Of a stretch of DNA of 64,000 bases, positions 43,904-55,900 are shown piece by piece. Below the pieces are notes generated by a model. That model saw nothing but the letters and a program-made list of their open reading frames with translations. It made no database searches and had not been told where the DNA came from. Made by a program: the position numbers and the translations under genes. Each line of letters begins with the position of its first letter. Positions within the stretch are counted from its first letter, which is position 1. Source of the stretch: Cryptomeria japonica (Eukaryota > Streptophyta > Pinopsida > Cupressales > Cupressaceae); the NCBI RefSeq assembly GCF_030272615.1, contig NC_081409.1:527988291-528052290 (forward strand). The letters run 5' to 3'.

Positions 43904-45518
43904 ATGGGAAGTGAATATGTGAATCTTTCAATATCTGCTCCCCAAAAGTGCACCCTCATGTAGCAATACCTATGGGGAATGGCAGACAGTGGTTACCAAG
44001 TAAAGGAAGAAATGGTTAAAAAGGAACCAGTCTCTACGAGCTCACTTTACTAGTCCCTGGGATGTGCTTACACAAGGACAACATGCAACCTACCCTAGCA
44101 ACACCTAGAAGGGAGCGAATTTAAGACAAAATTTGGCAAAGAATTATGTCCTTCTGTGCCTCTTCCTAATCTGAACTTGAACAATAATCATCGCCCCCAA
44201 TGGGTATTTGAAAATGGGGGTTGGGTTGATAAATGTGCTCCTCCTTGCCAGAAGATTCATCACAATTCCACAACATCTATTAAGAGAGTTGTTAATGGAC
44301 AAAATGGCAATAAAGCCAGGAAATTTATACCAAACAAAGTTTAGAACCCCTCATTTCCCCCAGTTTCAGGTGCCAACTATGTTCCCCTAGGAAAGAATAG
44401 GGTTTTCTCATCTAACAAAGAGAACCAGGAAACATATGTGCAACCTAAGGCCAAATGCTCTATTGAAATATCATCATCTATGCTCAACCCTATGTTAAAC
44501 CTTTATTACATATTAGAGCTCTTGGCCAAATGGAATGGTAAGAACCTCCCTCCTCGTGAGGCAATAGATTGGTGGTATTCATGCTTCCCATGGGAGGTAA
44601 GTATCTCTCATCTTTAAAATGATGTTTTGTTCATCCTATGAAAGAATTTGGATATTAGAAAAGAAATTCTTTCGAGCAAAGTTAGGTTATTTCAGGGACA
44701 TTATTTTTTGTGCATTGAATGGTATCCAAATTTTGACCTATTTTCTTTTAAACCTAGGAGGATGCGAAGTTGGATTGATTTGGATCCTCTCCCTGTCGAA
44801 TATCACCTCCCCCAAATTTTAGAAGTTATTGGCAATAAAATGGGAACCTACATCGGATGTGAAGGTCTCGATAAAGAAGACCAATATAAACATATAAATC
44901 TGCTTATAGAATTAAAACTTGATGTTAAATCCTTCAACCCAATAGAAATTCTATCAGGCCGAGGATCTTGGAATATTAATCCAATCCTTTATGAGGGTTT
45001 CATCAATATAAAAAACATTTTTAAAAAATAATTATGAGATAGAGAAGGACAATCATATTAATATGGAATCTCATACCACGAGACCTGAAATTACTGTGAA
45101 ATTTAATGAAGGCAAGGTCAGTTTCTATCTTGAAACTCTCAAAGGAACCCAACCGGAACCCTTGGCCTCTTCCCCCATGAATACTCAGATATTAATTTAA
45201 CACCCCATAGCAATAATAAGGAATCCCTGGAGATCCTTCCAAAAGAAATTGATGCCCTTAGATCTGACATGGTTCATGAGCTAGATAAACTCAATTCTGT
45301 AGATATCAATCATTGCTCCCCCACTGACCCAGGGCTAGATAACCTTGATTCTCACATTCAGGTTGATAAAAGCAACCAAGATATTCCTTTGGAATTAGAG
45401 TCGGCATTAAATTTAGCTAGAATTAACAATGAGGAAATTAAAAGTCTAGAGGAGGTAGAGGAAAAAACACTTTCTTATTAAAAAAAATTTGGATTTTATG
45501 GAGGAGGATGGGGAAGTG
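43904..45518 (+). pseudogene. LINE ORF1, first part
   Basis: Starts M-G-S-E-Y-V-N-L at 43904, the first Met in the frame that I can follow. Stops lie near 43955 and 44055. A conserved block W-W-Y-S-C-F-P-W-E near 44570 and then R-M-R-S-W-I-D-L-D-P-L-P-V-E-Y-H (44757-44810) followed by I-G-N-K-M-G-T-Y-I-G match the DUF4283-type RNA-binding region of plant LINE ORF1. There is a one-base frame change near 44640. An acidic C-terminal part follows, read in changing frames up to M-E-E-D-G-E-V at the copia insertion. It would bind LINE RNA. Confidence 0.75.
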
Positions 45519-47068
45519 TGATAGTTCTAATACTTAATGTAAAGTACAGATGCCACTAACTAACAAGATGAGAGGGGGGGGGGGGGGGGGTGAATCATAT
45601 AAACTTAAACTTCCATAAAATCAATCAATTCAACCTCGATAACATATACTTAAGCAACTTAACCAAAACTGCTAAACATGTAAACTCATAAACACATAAT
45701 CATCATAACACTCATAACACCAGATTTAACATGAAAACCCAAATAGGGAAAAACCATTGTGGGATTTTGGACCCACTAAGAAATATACTCTTCTAGAGTA
45801 TGCTTGGTTAAAAACAAATCCTATTAAAGATTAAAAACACATTGCTAGATGTGACTCGGTTAAGGGATTTCCCTCAGATCTGTTAGGATCTTCACTTTGT
45901 TAGAAGTGACCTTGTCAAAGGGTTTCAAACACTCATTTAGAATGTTACCTTGCTAGAGGGTTTACATATAAGACTGTTAAGTCCACTCGGTTAAGAGATT
46001 TTTTGTCACTTACAAAATAACAGTAATACAAATCTATCTGCAACTTCACATCTGAAATGCTAAAGCAGATTCTTATTTGCTCAAAACAATCTAGTCATAG
46101 GACTTATCTATCCCTCTGCTAGGCTCTCTACTTTGTTATTCAAATAGGTATTCAAGCTTCTATGCTCGGTAATCACTATATAGCATCCATGTGCATACAC
46201 TTGCCCGCATACATTGTTTATCAACAGTTCCTTATTTATAAACAATTGCTAACCGCTAAATATCCTTGATCACATTTCCCATGATCAATCTTAGCCATCA
46301 GATCTTTAAACTTGACCAGGTTGAATGTATCCTTTCAATCTGAAAATGTTTTACCTTGCCTCGGGACTTACAGTCCTTTCTTGGAACTTGCACAAGGTTA
46401 TTGCAGTTCAATCTGCATTGTAGATCTTCCTGTCGATTTTTCTTTGCCATAGATCCTTAACAAACTTCATGCGTGGCATTCCAATCATTTATACATCTCT
46501 AGCTAATCATTTTCCTTCATTAAATAATGCTTTTATCCATCCAATGTGCACTGTCATAACTTGGTCGCAACTCGGTAAATACAAAACTTTACTCGGTAGA
46601 CATTTCACCTTCATTAACTGATATTGATAACCTTAGGGTTTACCGACTAGGTTCCTTAGGGTTTACCGACTAGGTTCTTTGCTCGGTGACATAGTATAGT
46701 ATAAACCTTACAATCAACAACATATGTAGAATATCAAAATAATCTAAACATCATAATCTCATCATTGTCTAACTCGGTAATAGTTTCCCATTGAATAACT
46801 TATTTCTCCCCTTATTCATCACATTCTTTCTGTATCTTTTACCGCCATCTTAATTCTCTTCAAATCAATCTTCTCAAGATATGGCAACATCATACTAAAT
46901 CAGATAATCAATTTCTTGACATCAATGACAAAATAATGTTATAAAGATAGTTATCATCCTTCTTCGATTATATCAATAATCTCCAACAACCTTCTCAATA
47001 TCCTTACTACATATCAACAATCTCCTGATATTGAAATGCCAACAATCTTTCTTACTGTAATGCCAACA
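45519..47068 (-). repeat. copia 3' LTR
   Basis: 1550 bp. Its plus-strand start TGATAGTTCTAATAC and end ATGCCAACA mirror the right LTR. It contains the complementary C-tract block with an unbroken run of 17 G (45574-45590), and TAACAGG-type short repeats at about 45830-46010. It is longer than its partner, which lacks a segment corresponding to about 46141-46714. Confidence 0.9.
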
Positions 47069-47619
47069 ATCTCCCCCTTTGGCATTGATGGCAAAACCAA
47101 CAATTAAATTGTAGTACCAACAAGATATTCAAATTGATTTGGATTCAGATTGCTGTAAGACTTCTCCTGTTATCCTTGAGATGTTAAAATCTTCTGATTT
47201 TTTATCTTCTCCCCCTATCCTTAATCTTGTATTGTTTCCATCATTCAGGGTTTTACCATTTAGTCAACCATTTAGTCTTCCAGCCAAACCATTTATAGTC
47301 TTCTCCCCCTTTGACAACAATGCCAAAAAGTAAAAAGAACTAAATCATGATTTGTTCCTCTATGAAGTAATTTGCCTTGCTGTGTATCATCTTAGTCTCG
47401 GTTAGAGCAACTTGTCTCTATTCATAATTTCCTTCACAACTTTAGAAAACCTTCTAAAGTGTGTAAATCAACATCAATCCACACATAATATTCTGTAGAC
47501 TCATCAAATTGATGTTTTCACCGAACTCGGTCAGTGAGTAGAAGATAGGGGTAGGACCCCTAACTTGCTTCTGAGATACTCAAAAGTGTCCCTTAGCAAT
47601 GGCTTTGTGAAGATATCTG
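47069..47619 (-). other. copia 3' untranslated stretch with two polypurine tracts
   Basis: On the minus strand GCCAAAGGGGGAGAT (47083-47069) abuts the LTR, and GTCAAAGGGGGAGAAG lies about 230 bp upstream (47315-47300). The duplicated tract is the same arrangement as in the pol-less element. No gene seen. Confidence 0.75.
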
Positions 47620-48192
47620 CTAATTGCTCCTTTGAACTGATATATTCCAGCACAACTTTCTCTCTTGAACTTCTTCTCTGAGATAATGATACTTTATAGA
47701 TATATGCTTTTTCTTAGAGTGCATTACTGGATTTTTTGAAATGTTAATGGCACTAGTATTATCACATAATATAGTTACTATCTCGGTAACTTTATCATTT
47801 ATACCTTCCAACAGTTGTTTGATCCATGCTATATTGGTACAATTCAATGCTGCAGCAACATATTCAGCTTCTGTTGTTAACTGTGAGATACATCCTTGTT
47901 TCTTGCTAAGCCAACTCATTAGTCTTTCTCCTATAAAGAAAGCTCCACCACTTGTGCTTTTCTTGTCATCTATGTTGCCTACCCAATCAATATCAGTATA
48001 AACTTTTAAATCAAAATAGTTCTTCTTTTCATATACTAAGCCATAATCTTCAGTGCCTCTCAGGTATCTGAAAATTCTCTTGATTGTTGTCATATGTGTC
48101 TCCTTGGGATCTGCAGAGAATCTTGCTACAATACCTACTGCATGTGCTATATCCGGTCTACTATGCACAACATATTGCAATTTTCCAATCAT
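47620..48192 (-). pseudogene. copia RNase H
   Basis: M-I-G-K-L-Q-Y-V-V-H-S-R-P-D-I-A-H-A-V-G and T-D-I-D-W-V-G-N-I-D-D-K-K-S-T-S-G-G give the RT end and RNase H start; L-T-T-E-A-E-Y-V-A-A carries the Glu, and L-C-D-N-T-S-A-I the next Asp. The family's D-x-D-W-A motif is present as D-I-D-W-V. Separated from RT by one stop at 48193-48195. A truncated C-terminal end stops at 47620. Confidence 0.9.
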
Positions 48193-48195
48193 AGA

Positions 48196-49116
48196 TCAGT
48201 AAAGTGTCTCATCAACAGATGCAGATTCATCATTCTTTGATAATTTATAGTTAGTAGTCATAGGAGTACTTACTGGTTTAGAATCCTCCATTCCAAATTT
48301 CTTCAAGATTTCCTTTATGTACTTGGATTGAGTAATGAAAATCTCATCTTTCATTTGCAGTATTTGTAAACCTATAAAATACTTTATCTCTCCGATTAGT
48401 GACATCTCAAATTCTTTACACATTTCATTTCCAAAATTCTTGCATAAGGAGTCATTTTGACAAAATATAATGTCATCATCAAGTATGGTTGAGATCAATA
48501 TTCCATTGTCCTCATCTTTCTTCATGTACATATTGTTGTTTTCACTTGTCCTTATAAAACCAATCTTGATCAAATAAGAGTGCAATCTTTCATACCATGC
48601 TCTAGGTGCTTGTTTCAAACCATATAAAGCTTTGTTTAGTTTGCATACCTGATCTTTACTCCTGTCTTCAACAAATCCTTCAGGTTGTTCTGTATAAACT
48701 TCTTCTTCTAGTATACCATTCAAAAATGCAGATTTAACATCCATTTGATATACCTTGAAATTTTTGAAAGTAGCATATGCCAACAATGTTCTTACTCCCT
48801 CAAGTCTAGCCACAGGTGCAAAAGTCTCACCATAATCTATTCCTTCTTCTTGAGCATAACCTTTGCAAACTGGTCTTGCTTTGTTGCGAATGACCTCACC
48901 TTTCTCATTTATCTTGTTTCTAAAAGTCCACTTTGTACCGATTACATTTTTTTCCTTTGGTCTTGGGATCAGTGTCCATGTGTCATTCTTCTTGATTTGA
49001 TCAATCTCTTCTATCATAGCATTTAACCAATCTTCACTGTTAAATGCCTCTTTCACTATTCTCGGTTCAAATTCAGAAATTAGACATGTGTTCTGTCTCA
49101 GTTTGTTCCTTCTCAT
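48196..49116 (-). pseudogene. copia reverse transcriptase
   Basis: Copia [56 protein letters not shown]. The catalytic motif, Y-V-D-D in most copia elements, reads L-D-D-D ([10 protein letters not shown]); the two aspartates remain but Tyr is lost. Open for 306 codons. Confidence 0.92.
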
Positions 49117-49149
49117 TATTGGATCATCCTTATCTCCTATAATCTAACT

Positions 49150-50205
49150 TTATGCATGATGTCTTCTGACATACTTGGCTAATATAGGCTCGAGAGGAAC
49201 ATTATCTTCATTTTCTTTAGTAGCTTTCTCGATAAGACTTCTCCGTTGAACATAAACGAATTCTTCATAATCTTCTAGTTCTTTGGAATTTCCTTCATCA
49301 TTTCTTTCTGCAAATTCATCAATTTTCACATTTGCACTTTCCACTATTTTGTTAGATGATTTGATCAGACATTTAAATGCTTTACTTCTAGAAGAATAAC
49401 CAAGAAATGATCCTTCTTCACTTTTCCGATCAAACTTTCCATTTCTGTCATCTTTGTGAACATAGCATCTACTTCCAAAGATTTTAAAGTAACTTACATT
49501 AGGTTTCTTGTCATACCAGATTTCATAAGGTGTCTTCATAGTTCCTTTCTTTAGTTGAATTCGGTTCAGGGTGTAAACTGCAGTGCTGATTGCTTCTCTC
49601 CAAAATGTTTGAGGTACCCTCTTTTCTATCATCAGGGTTCTTGCACAATCCACAATTGATCTGTTTCTTCTCTTGGCTATCCCATTTTGCTGAGGTGTTC
49701 TCGGTGCAGACACTTGCCTCTTTATACCATGATCATTTTAGAATAAGTTAAATTCATCAAAAGTGAATTCTCCTCCTCTATCAGATCTAAGACATTTCAG
49801 TTGTCTTCCCGTTTCATTTTCAACTCTTACCTTGTACCATTTAAACATTTGAAAAGCTTCTGATTTTTCTTTTAGAAACATGACTGACATCATCCTTGAG
49901 TAATCATCCACAAATAATATCAAATATTTATCACCATAATAACTTTGAACTTTCATAGGACCACAAAGATCAGTATGTACTAGATCTAAAATTCCTTTAG
50001 AAGTGTAGGAATTACTTGTAAATCTTGATCTTGTCATCTTACCCATCTGGCATCCTCAGCACATAGCAATCTCAGGTTTTTCAAGACTCGATAGACCTCT
50101 TACTTGGTGCTTTTTACTTATTTTGATCAGATTATCAAAATTTACATGACAAAACCTTTTATGCCATAACTAGGTATTATCTATCTTTGCATAAAGACAC
50201 TTGTT
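49150..50205 (-). pseudogene. copia integrase
   Basis: Zinc finger: L-W-H-K-R-F-C-H near 50170 and C-stop-G-C-Q-M-G-K near 50055. Core: T-D-L-C-G-P-M (first Asp), L-R-S-D-R-G-G-E-F (second Asp), then P-Q-Q-N-G-I-A-K-R-R-N-R, where the catalytic Glu of the family (G-x-A-E-R) is Lys, so the copy is inactive even without the stops. Later blocks P-Y-E-I-W-Y-D-K-K-P and F-G-S-R-C-Y-V-H are copia-typical. Stops at 50205, near 50175, near 50055, at 49737 and at 49150. Confidence 0.9.
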
Positions 50206-51720
50206 TCAAGTTGATTCAAGATGAAATGTATTACCTTTTGTTTGTGTCCTAGTAGCAGCTAACTTTCCATGCTTGTCATGAACTTTGACAATTCCTTTCT
50301 GAAATTCTATTCGATATCCTGTATTGTTTAGTTGTGCTACACTCAACAAATTGTATTTCAATCCTTCAACCCAGTACACATCATCACATTTAGCATTGTC
50401 AAGAAGTGTTATAGATCCTTTACCTTTCACCGGACATGGTGCATCATTACCAAATCTTACATAGCCTCCATCATAGTCTTCTAATTTAACAAACTTGTGT
50501 TTATCACCTGTCATGTGATGTGAGCATCCACTATCTATGATCCAAGAATCGTTATTATTTATATGAGATATTAGGGCTTTTTCTTCATACCTTTCTTCAT
50601 CAGATCTATCTTTAATAGCCACATAAACAACTTCCTCAGTATCAGTTTCATCAGATTTATCATCGTTGGATTCCTCATCAGCTACTAGACATGTCTTTCT
50701 ATCTCTCCTTCTGAAGTCTTGATGTCCTTTGTATCGGTTGTCTTTCTGCCTGTTATCTCGGTATTCTCTCTTTTCACTTGATTCTTTGTCAGGGCAGTTA
50801 TAATCCATATGTCCTATTTTATCACAATTGAAACATTTTAAAGGTAGCTTTCCTTTATACTTACCTTTTCCTCTCGGTAACCTTCTGGCTAATAATGCTT
50901 CAAACTCTTCTTGCTTCTTGATTTCCTCATACAGTTTGTGCACTTTTTCCATGTTCTTGTGAAATATTTCACTTGCTCCACTATGATCTCCTTCAAAGTA
51001 CTTACTCATTCTATCATTGTAATCATCAGATTCACCAATATGAAAAGAACTGAATGCAGATTCTACTTTATTTACCAAAGACCCACTATTATCAAAATTG
51101 CTTAGCTCAAATGCATGTAGCTTACCAGTAGTAGTATCCAAAGAAACTGGCATGTTAGGTACAGACCTCAATTCATTGATTGTAGAGACTTGAATAGCAT
51201 AAGTTGGTAGAAGGGTTCTCAACAACTTACTTGTTATATCCTTTTCTTCAATAGTTCCACCTGCTCCTTTAATTTGATTGACAATCTCTTTTAGTCTTGT
51301 ACTATATTGTGTTATGTTCTCACTTTCATTCATTTTCATGGATTCAATTTGTCATCTTAGACTATCTACTTTTGCTCTTTGAACATGTTCATCACCTCCA
51401 TACATAGATTAGAGCTTAGTCCACATTGCTTTTGCATCATTGCAACCTTCTAGATCATTAAACTTTGAGTCGGTCAATTCTTATGTTATTTCAATCATAG
51501 CTTGAATATATTCTTGCTTTTCCTTAATCTCTTCCAAGGTCATAAGATTGGTGCTTGGTGCAATGTAATCATTCTCCAGATAATATGTTGCATATTCTCC
51601 AATTCCTGATAAATGCAGCTTCATCCTTTTTTGCCATGTGGCGAAACTTGACTTGTTCAGCTCAAGTGCATCCCTTTTATACATCTTCGGATCTTTGCCT
51701 CAAGTACCTTTAAACTTTTC
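50206..51720 (-). pseudogene. copia gag and protease
   Basis: Gag begins near M-Y-K-R-D-A-L-E-L-N (51684) with the UBN2-like F-A-T-W-Q-K-R-M-K-L-H-L block. After three stops (51481, near 51412, near 51354) the main frame opens at 51339: L-L-R-T-L-L-P-T-Y, zinc knuckle C-F-N-C-D-K-I-G-H-M-D-Y-N-C (complete C-x2-C-x4-H-x4-C), an Asp/Glu-rich stretch, then the protease S-W-I-I-D-S-G-C-S-H-H-M-T-G with intact D-S-G and the L-L-S-V-A-Q-L block. It ends at a stop (50206). Confidence 0.92.
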
Positions 51721-51734
51721 TTTCAGAGTCCAAA

Positions 51735-51746
51735 GCACTGATACCA
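51735..51746 (-). other. copia primer binding site, tRNA-iMet type
   Basis: TGGTATCAGTGC on the minus strand, two bases after the LTR end; one mismatch from the usual TGGTATCAGAGC. Confidence 0.88.
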
Positions 51747-51748
51747 AT

Positions 51749-52715
51749 TGATAGTTATGATACTTAATTTAAAGTACAGATGCCAATATCTAACAAGATG
51801 AGAGAGAGGGGTGAATCATGCAAACTTAAACTTCCATAAAATCAATAGATTCAACCTCGGTAACATATACTTCAGCAACTTAACCAAAACTGCTAAACAT
51901 GCAAACTCATAAACACATAATCATCATAACACTCATAACACCAGATTTAACGTGGAAAACCAAATAGGGAAAAACCATTGTGGGATTTCGGACCCACTAA
52001 GAAATATACTCTTCTAGAGTATGCTCGGTTAAAAGCAAATCCTGTTAAAGATTACAAACACATTGCTAGATGTGACCCAGTTAAGGGATTTCCCTCAGAT
52101 CTGTTAGGATCTTCACTTTGTTAGAAGTGACCTTTTCAAAGGGTTTTAAACACTCATTTAGAATGTTACCTTGCTAGAGGGTTTACATATAAGACTGTTA
52201 AGTCCACTCGGTTAAGAGATTTTCTGTCACTTACAAAATAACAGTAATACAAATCTATCTGCAACTTCACATCTGAAATGCTAAAGCAGATTCTTATTTT
52301 CTCAAAACAATCTAGTCATAGGACTTATCTGTCCCTCTATTGGGCTCTCTACTCTGTTATTGAACAACATATGTAGAATATCAAAACAATCTAAACATCA
52401 TAATCTCATCATTGTCTAACTGGGTAATAGTTGCCCATTGAATAACTTATTTCTCCCCTTATTCATCACATTCTTTCTGTGTCTTTTACTGACATCTTAG
52501 TTCTCTTCAAATCAATCTTCTCAAGATATGGCAACATCATACTGAATTAGATAATCAATTTCTTGACATCAATGACAAAATAATGTTATAAAGATAGTTA
52601 TCATCCTTCTTCAATTATATCAATAATATCCAACAACCTTCTCAATATCCTTACTGAATATCAACAATCTCCTGATATTGAAATGCCAACAATCTTTCTT
52701 ACTGTAATGCCAATA
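51749..52715 (-). repeat. copia 5' LTR, internally deleted
   Basis: 967 bp against 1550 bp in the partner; the missing piece lies between TCTCTACTCTGTTATTG and AACAACATATG (about 52364). The shared parts are highly similar. The C-tract block on the minus strand is short here (four C) at 51798-51818. Confidence 0.9.
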
Positions 52716-52900
52716 AAGTGGAGGTAGAAACCCCTGGTGTGTCCCCTTAGGTTAATGGGGTTGGAATCCCTAGGACTATTGATACCCCCAACTTGGATCC
52801 TGTCCTGGGGATCAATCAAAATTTCTATAGTATTTATATCCCTGACTGTGCGGCTGAAGGTAAAAAAAGAGGTAGATTGTTTGGCCGGAGACCAAGGTAA
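52716..52900 (+). pseudogene. LINE ORF1, C-terminal end
   Basis: Continues E-V-E-T-P-G-V-S-P after the copia duplication, one stop, then N-G-V-G-I-P-R-T-I-D-T-P and a basic tail K-K-R-G-R-L-F-G-R-R-P-R ending at TAA 52898-52900. The basic tail suits nucleic-acid binding or nuclear import. ORF2 starts 51 bases downstream. Confidence 0.75.
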
Positions 52901-52951
52901 GCTTACTGATTTCTTTGATGCAAGGAAGGGGAAGGTCCTTCCCAAAGAGCC

Positions 52952-55900
52952 ATGAAGATAATTACCTGGAATGTTAGGGGACTAAAGGCCCCTAACAAAT
53001 AGCACCTAATCAAAGTGCTTCATATTTTCCTGGAAATTTGAACTACTGATGTTGCAAGAGACAAAGTTTACACTAGATTAATCTATTAACTTTGGTAAGA
53101 AACAAGGTTTGTGGAGAATTGATTCTATTAAGGTTTATGGTGCATTGAGAGGTCTGTGTATGATATGGGATCCCAAGCGGGTCTCCTACACTCCATTATT
53201 TAGCAATAAACAATGGACGGGAGGGATGGTTTAGAGCATGTATAGTAATTTCTCAACTTCCTATTATTAAACGTCTATGGTCCCATCCCTAATGATAAAA
53301 AGAGATTCATGTGGAGAGAACTTAGCAGCCTCTTTGATTCATATATAGGTTGTCACTTTATTATTGGAGGTGATTTCAATGCCTTGCTAGACATTTCAAA
53401 AAAATGGGGGGGCTCAGAAGAATTCCTCAATCAATGAAAGACTTGAAACATTGGGTTTGCACCAATGAGCTTTTGGAAATCAAATCCAATAATGGTAGCT
53501 TCACTTGGAACAATAGGAGATCGGGCTTCAACTACATTACAAAGAATCTTGATAGATTCCTTTATAAAGGAAATCTGTTGGATTTTCCTCAAGTCATGGA
53601 TTCCCACATTATTCTAGTTGTTGGTTCTGATCACTTTCTTGTACACCTTTTGATTGAAGAAGATAGGCATCCTATTAGATGCCCCTTGAAATTTCAAAAA
53701 ATGTGGGTGCTAGATGAAAGCTTCCTTAACTTAATTGCAAAATGGTGGGATGAGGAAAACTTTATAGGATCTAAAATGTTTTGTTTTGTAGCTAAGTTGA
53801 AAACTATTAAGAATTTTTTTTTGCATTAGAACAGAGAAAAATTCGGCAATATCTTTGAAGAAAAAGCTAGAATTGAAAAGGAGCTACAAGAGATTAATGA
53901 AATAATTATCAAGGATGGCATGAATCAGTAGAGCTATGTTAGAGAGAAAGAACTTGTAGGACTTTACACCAACATTCTAGAAAAGGAAGAGATTTATTGG
54001 AAGAAAAAATCTAGAGAGAACTGGCTTCAAAATGGAGACAAAAATACTAAATTTTTTCATAATTGCACTAAAAGAAGAAGGAACATAAATAGGATCTCAG
54101 CTATAAAGGATAGGACTAGAAACAACATTGATGAACCCAAATTGATTGCTCAAGAAGCAGTTAATCATTTCACAGAAATTCTGAATAATTGGGGCTCGTC
54201 TGACTTAAGAGCACAATCTAAGGCTTGTTTTGGAAGCATAAAATAGGATGTTAAAAAATAAGTTTATAGAAATAGAAATTTTATATGCCTCAAATCAAAT
54301 GTACCCTGACAAATCCCCAGGTGCTGACGGGTTCCCAACCTATTTCTTCTAGAAATATTGGCATATATTAGGGAAGGACCTAGTAGAGGCTCTTGAAGCA
54401 ACTAGAAACTCGACGAAGTTATTAAGAGAAATTAATCATACTTTCATTACTCTCATTCCTAAAAAAGAAATTGAAGGAAACTTTGATGATTTCACACCTA
54501 TATCACTATGTAATACCATATACAAAATTCTAACCAAAGCACTAGCCAATAGAATTAAATCGATACTACCCTGAATCATATCTGATGAACAAACATGATT
54601 TGTCCCAAGAAGATCAATCTTTGGTGGCATCATCATAGCTCAGGAAACCATTCACTCTCTCCAAAATAATCATTCACTGGGAATGTTAATGAAATTAGAT
54701 ATTCAGAAAGCCTATGACAAGATTGATTGTAGGTTTCTGTGCAAATATGTGGAAGCCTTTGGATTTTCTAACCAATGGATCAATTTGATCTTTGAATGTA
54801 TTTCTAGTCCCAAAATATATGTACTAGTTCACAGCTCTCTCGAGGGCTTCTTTGAGATCTCTAGGGGCCTCAAACAAGGAGAAACTATCTCTCCTTTCCT
54901 CTTCATCATTATGTTTGAAGCTTTAGGTATATCTATCTCTTACTCAAGAGTAAATCGGTAGATAAATGGGATCAAAGTAACTAGTGATATTGATTCCATC
55001 ACTCATCAACAATTTACAGACGATACCATGTTAATGGGCGAGGTTAGTGTGGCTGAAGCTCAGAGGTTTAGTGTTATCCTTGAGAACTACTCACATGCTT
55101 TGTGACAATTGGTTAACAATAATAAATCAGAAGTTTTCTTCTTTAACACCAACCCTAGAATTGAACTAGCTATTTGTAGTATAGTGGGCTTTAATAAGGG
55201 TGTGTTGCCCTCTAAATACCTTGGTATGCCTCTCGATAAAGGGCATAGGACCAAAAACCTTTGGGATAGAATTCTGAACAAAATGGACCAGAAGATGGAT
55301 AGTTGGAAAACAAATGGCTATCTTCTACTGGAAAGATTACAATGATTAAATCTGTTATATCAATCATACCCATCTACCGAATGGCCTTACAGCTTCTCAA
55401 AGGCATTAATGAAAAACTTGCTAAGCAACTAAGAATTTGTTTTGGAATGGCACTGCTGATAGGAAGAAGCTTGCCTTGATTGCATGGCATAAAATATGTA
55501 GACCTGTAGATTCTGGGGGGGAGAAGTGAAATATTTTATCATGGAAAATAGGGCACTCAGAGCGAAATTGGTATGGAAAATATACAATGAACCAAATCTC
55601 AAATAGGTAAAAATTATCCAGTCCAAGTATCTGGCTAATAATGACCCCTTATGAATTTTTAGGAATGTCTCCCCTTCGAAAGGTTCTAGGATTTAGAACT
55701 TCTTGCTAGGATGTAGAGACATTATCATGGACAAACTCTCTTGGGACATTGCCAATGGGAAAAACACCCTTTTCTCAGAAGACTCATGGGGTGGTTATCC
55801 AGCTCTCAATGCCCTAGGAATTAATGAAAAGGTTATAACCTGGTTAAAGGATGTATGGGGACACTATGCTAAGGACTATGTAACTTTCCCCAATGGCGAC

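Larger units (their letters stand above)
45519..52715 (-). mobile_element. Sirevirus-like Ty1/copia retrotransposon
   Basis: Minus-strand element with 5' LTR 51749-52715 and 3' LTR 45519-47068, perfect target duplication AAGTG (45514-45518 and 52716-52720). PBS TGGTATCAGTGC and purine tract AAAGGGGGAGAT adjacent to the 3' LTR. Coding order on the minus strand: gag, protease, integrase, RT, RNase H (copia order). Nearly all domains lie in one frame separated by about ten stops. It shares LTR start TGTTGGCAT, PBS type and purine tract with the pol-less element at 10612. Confidence 0.93.
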
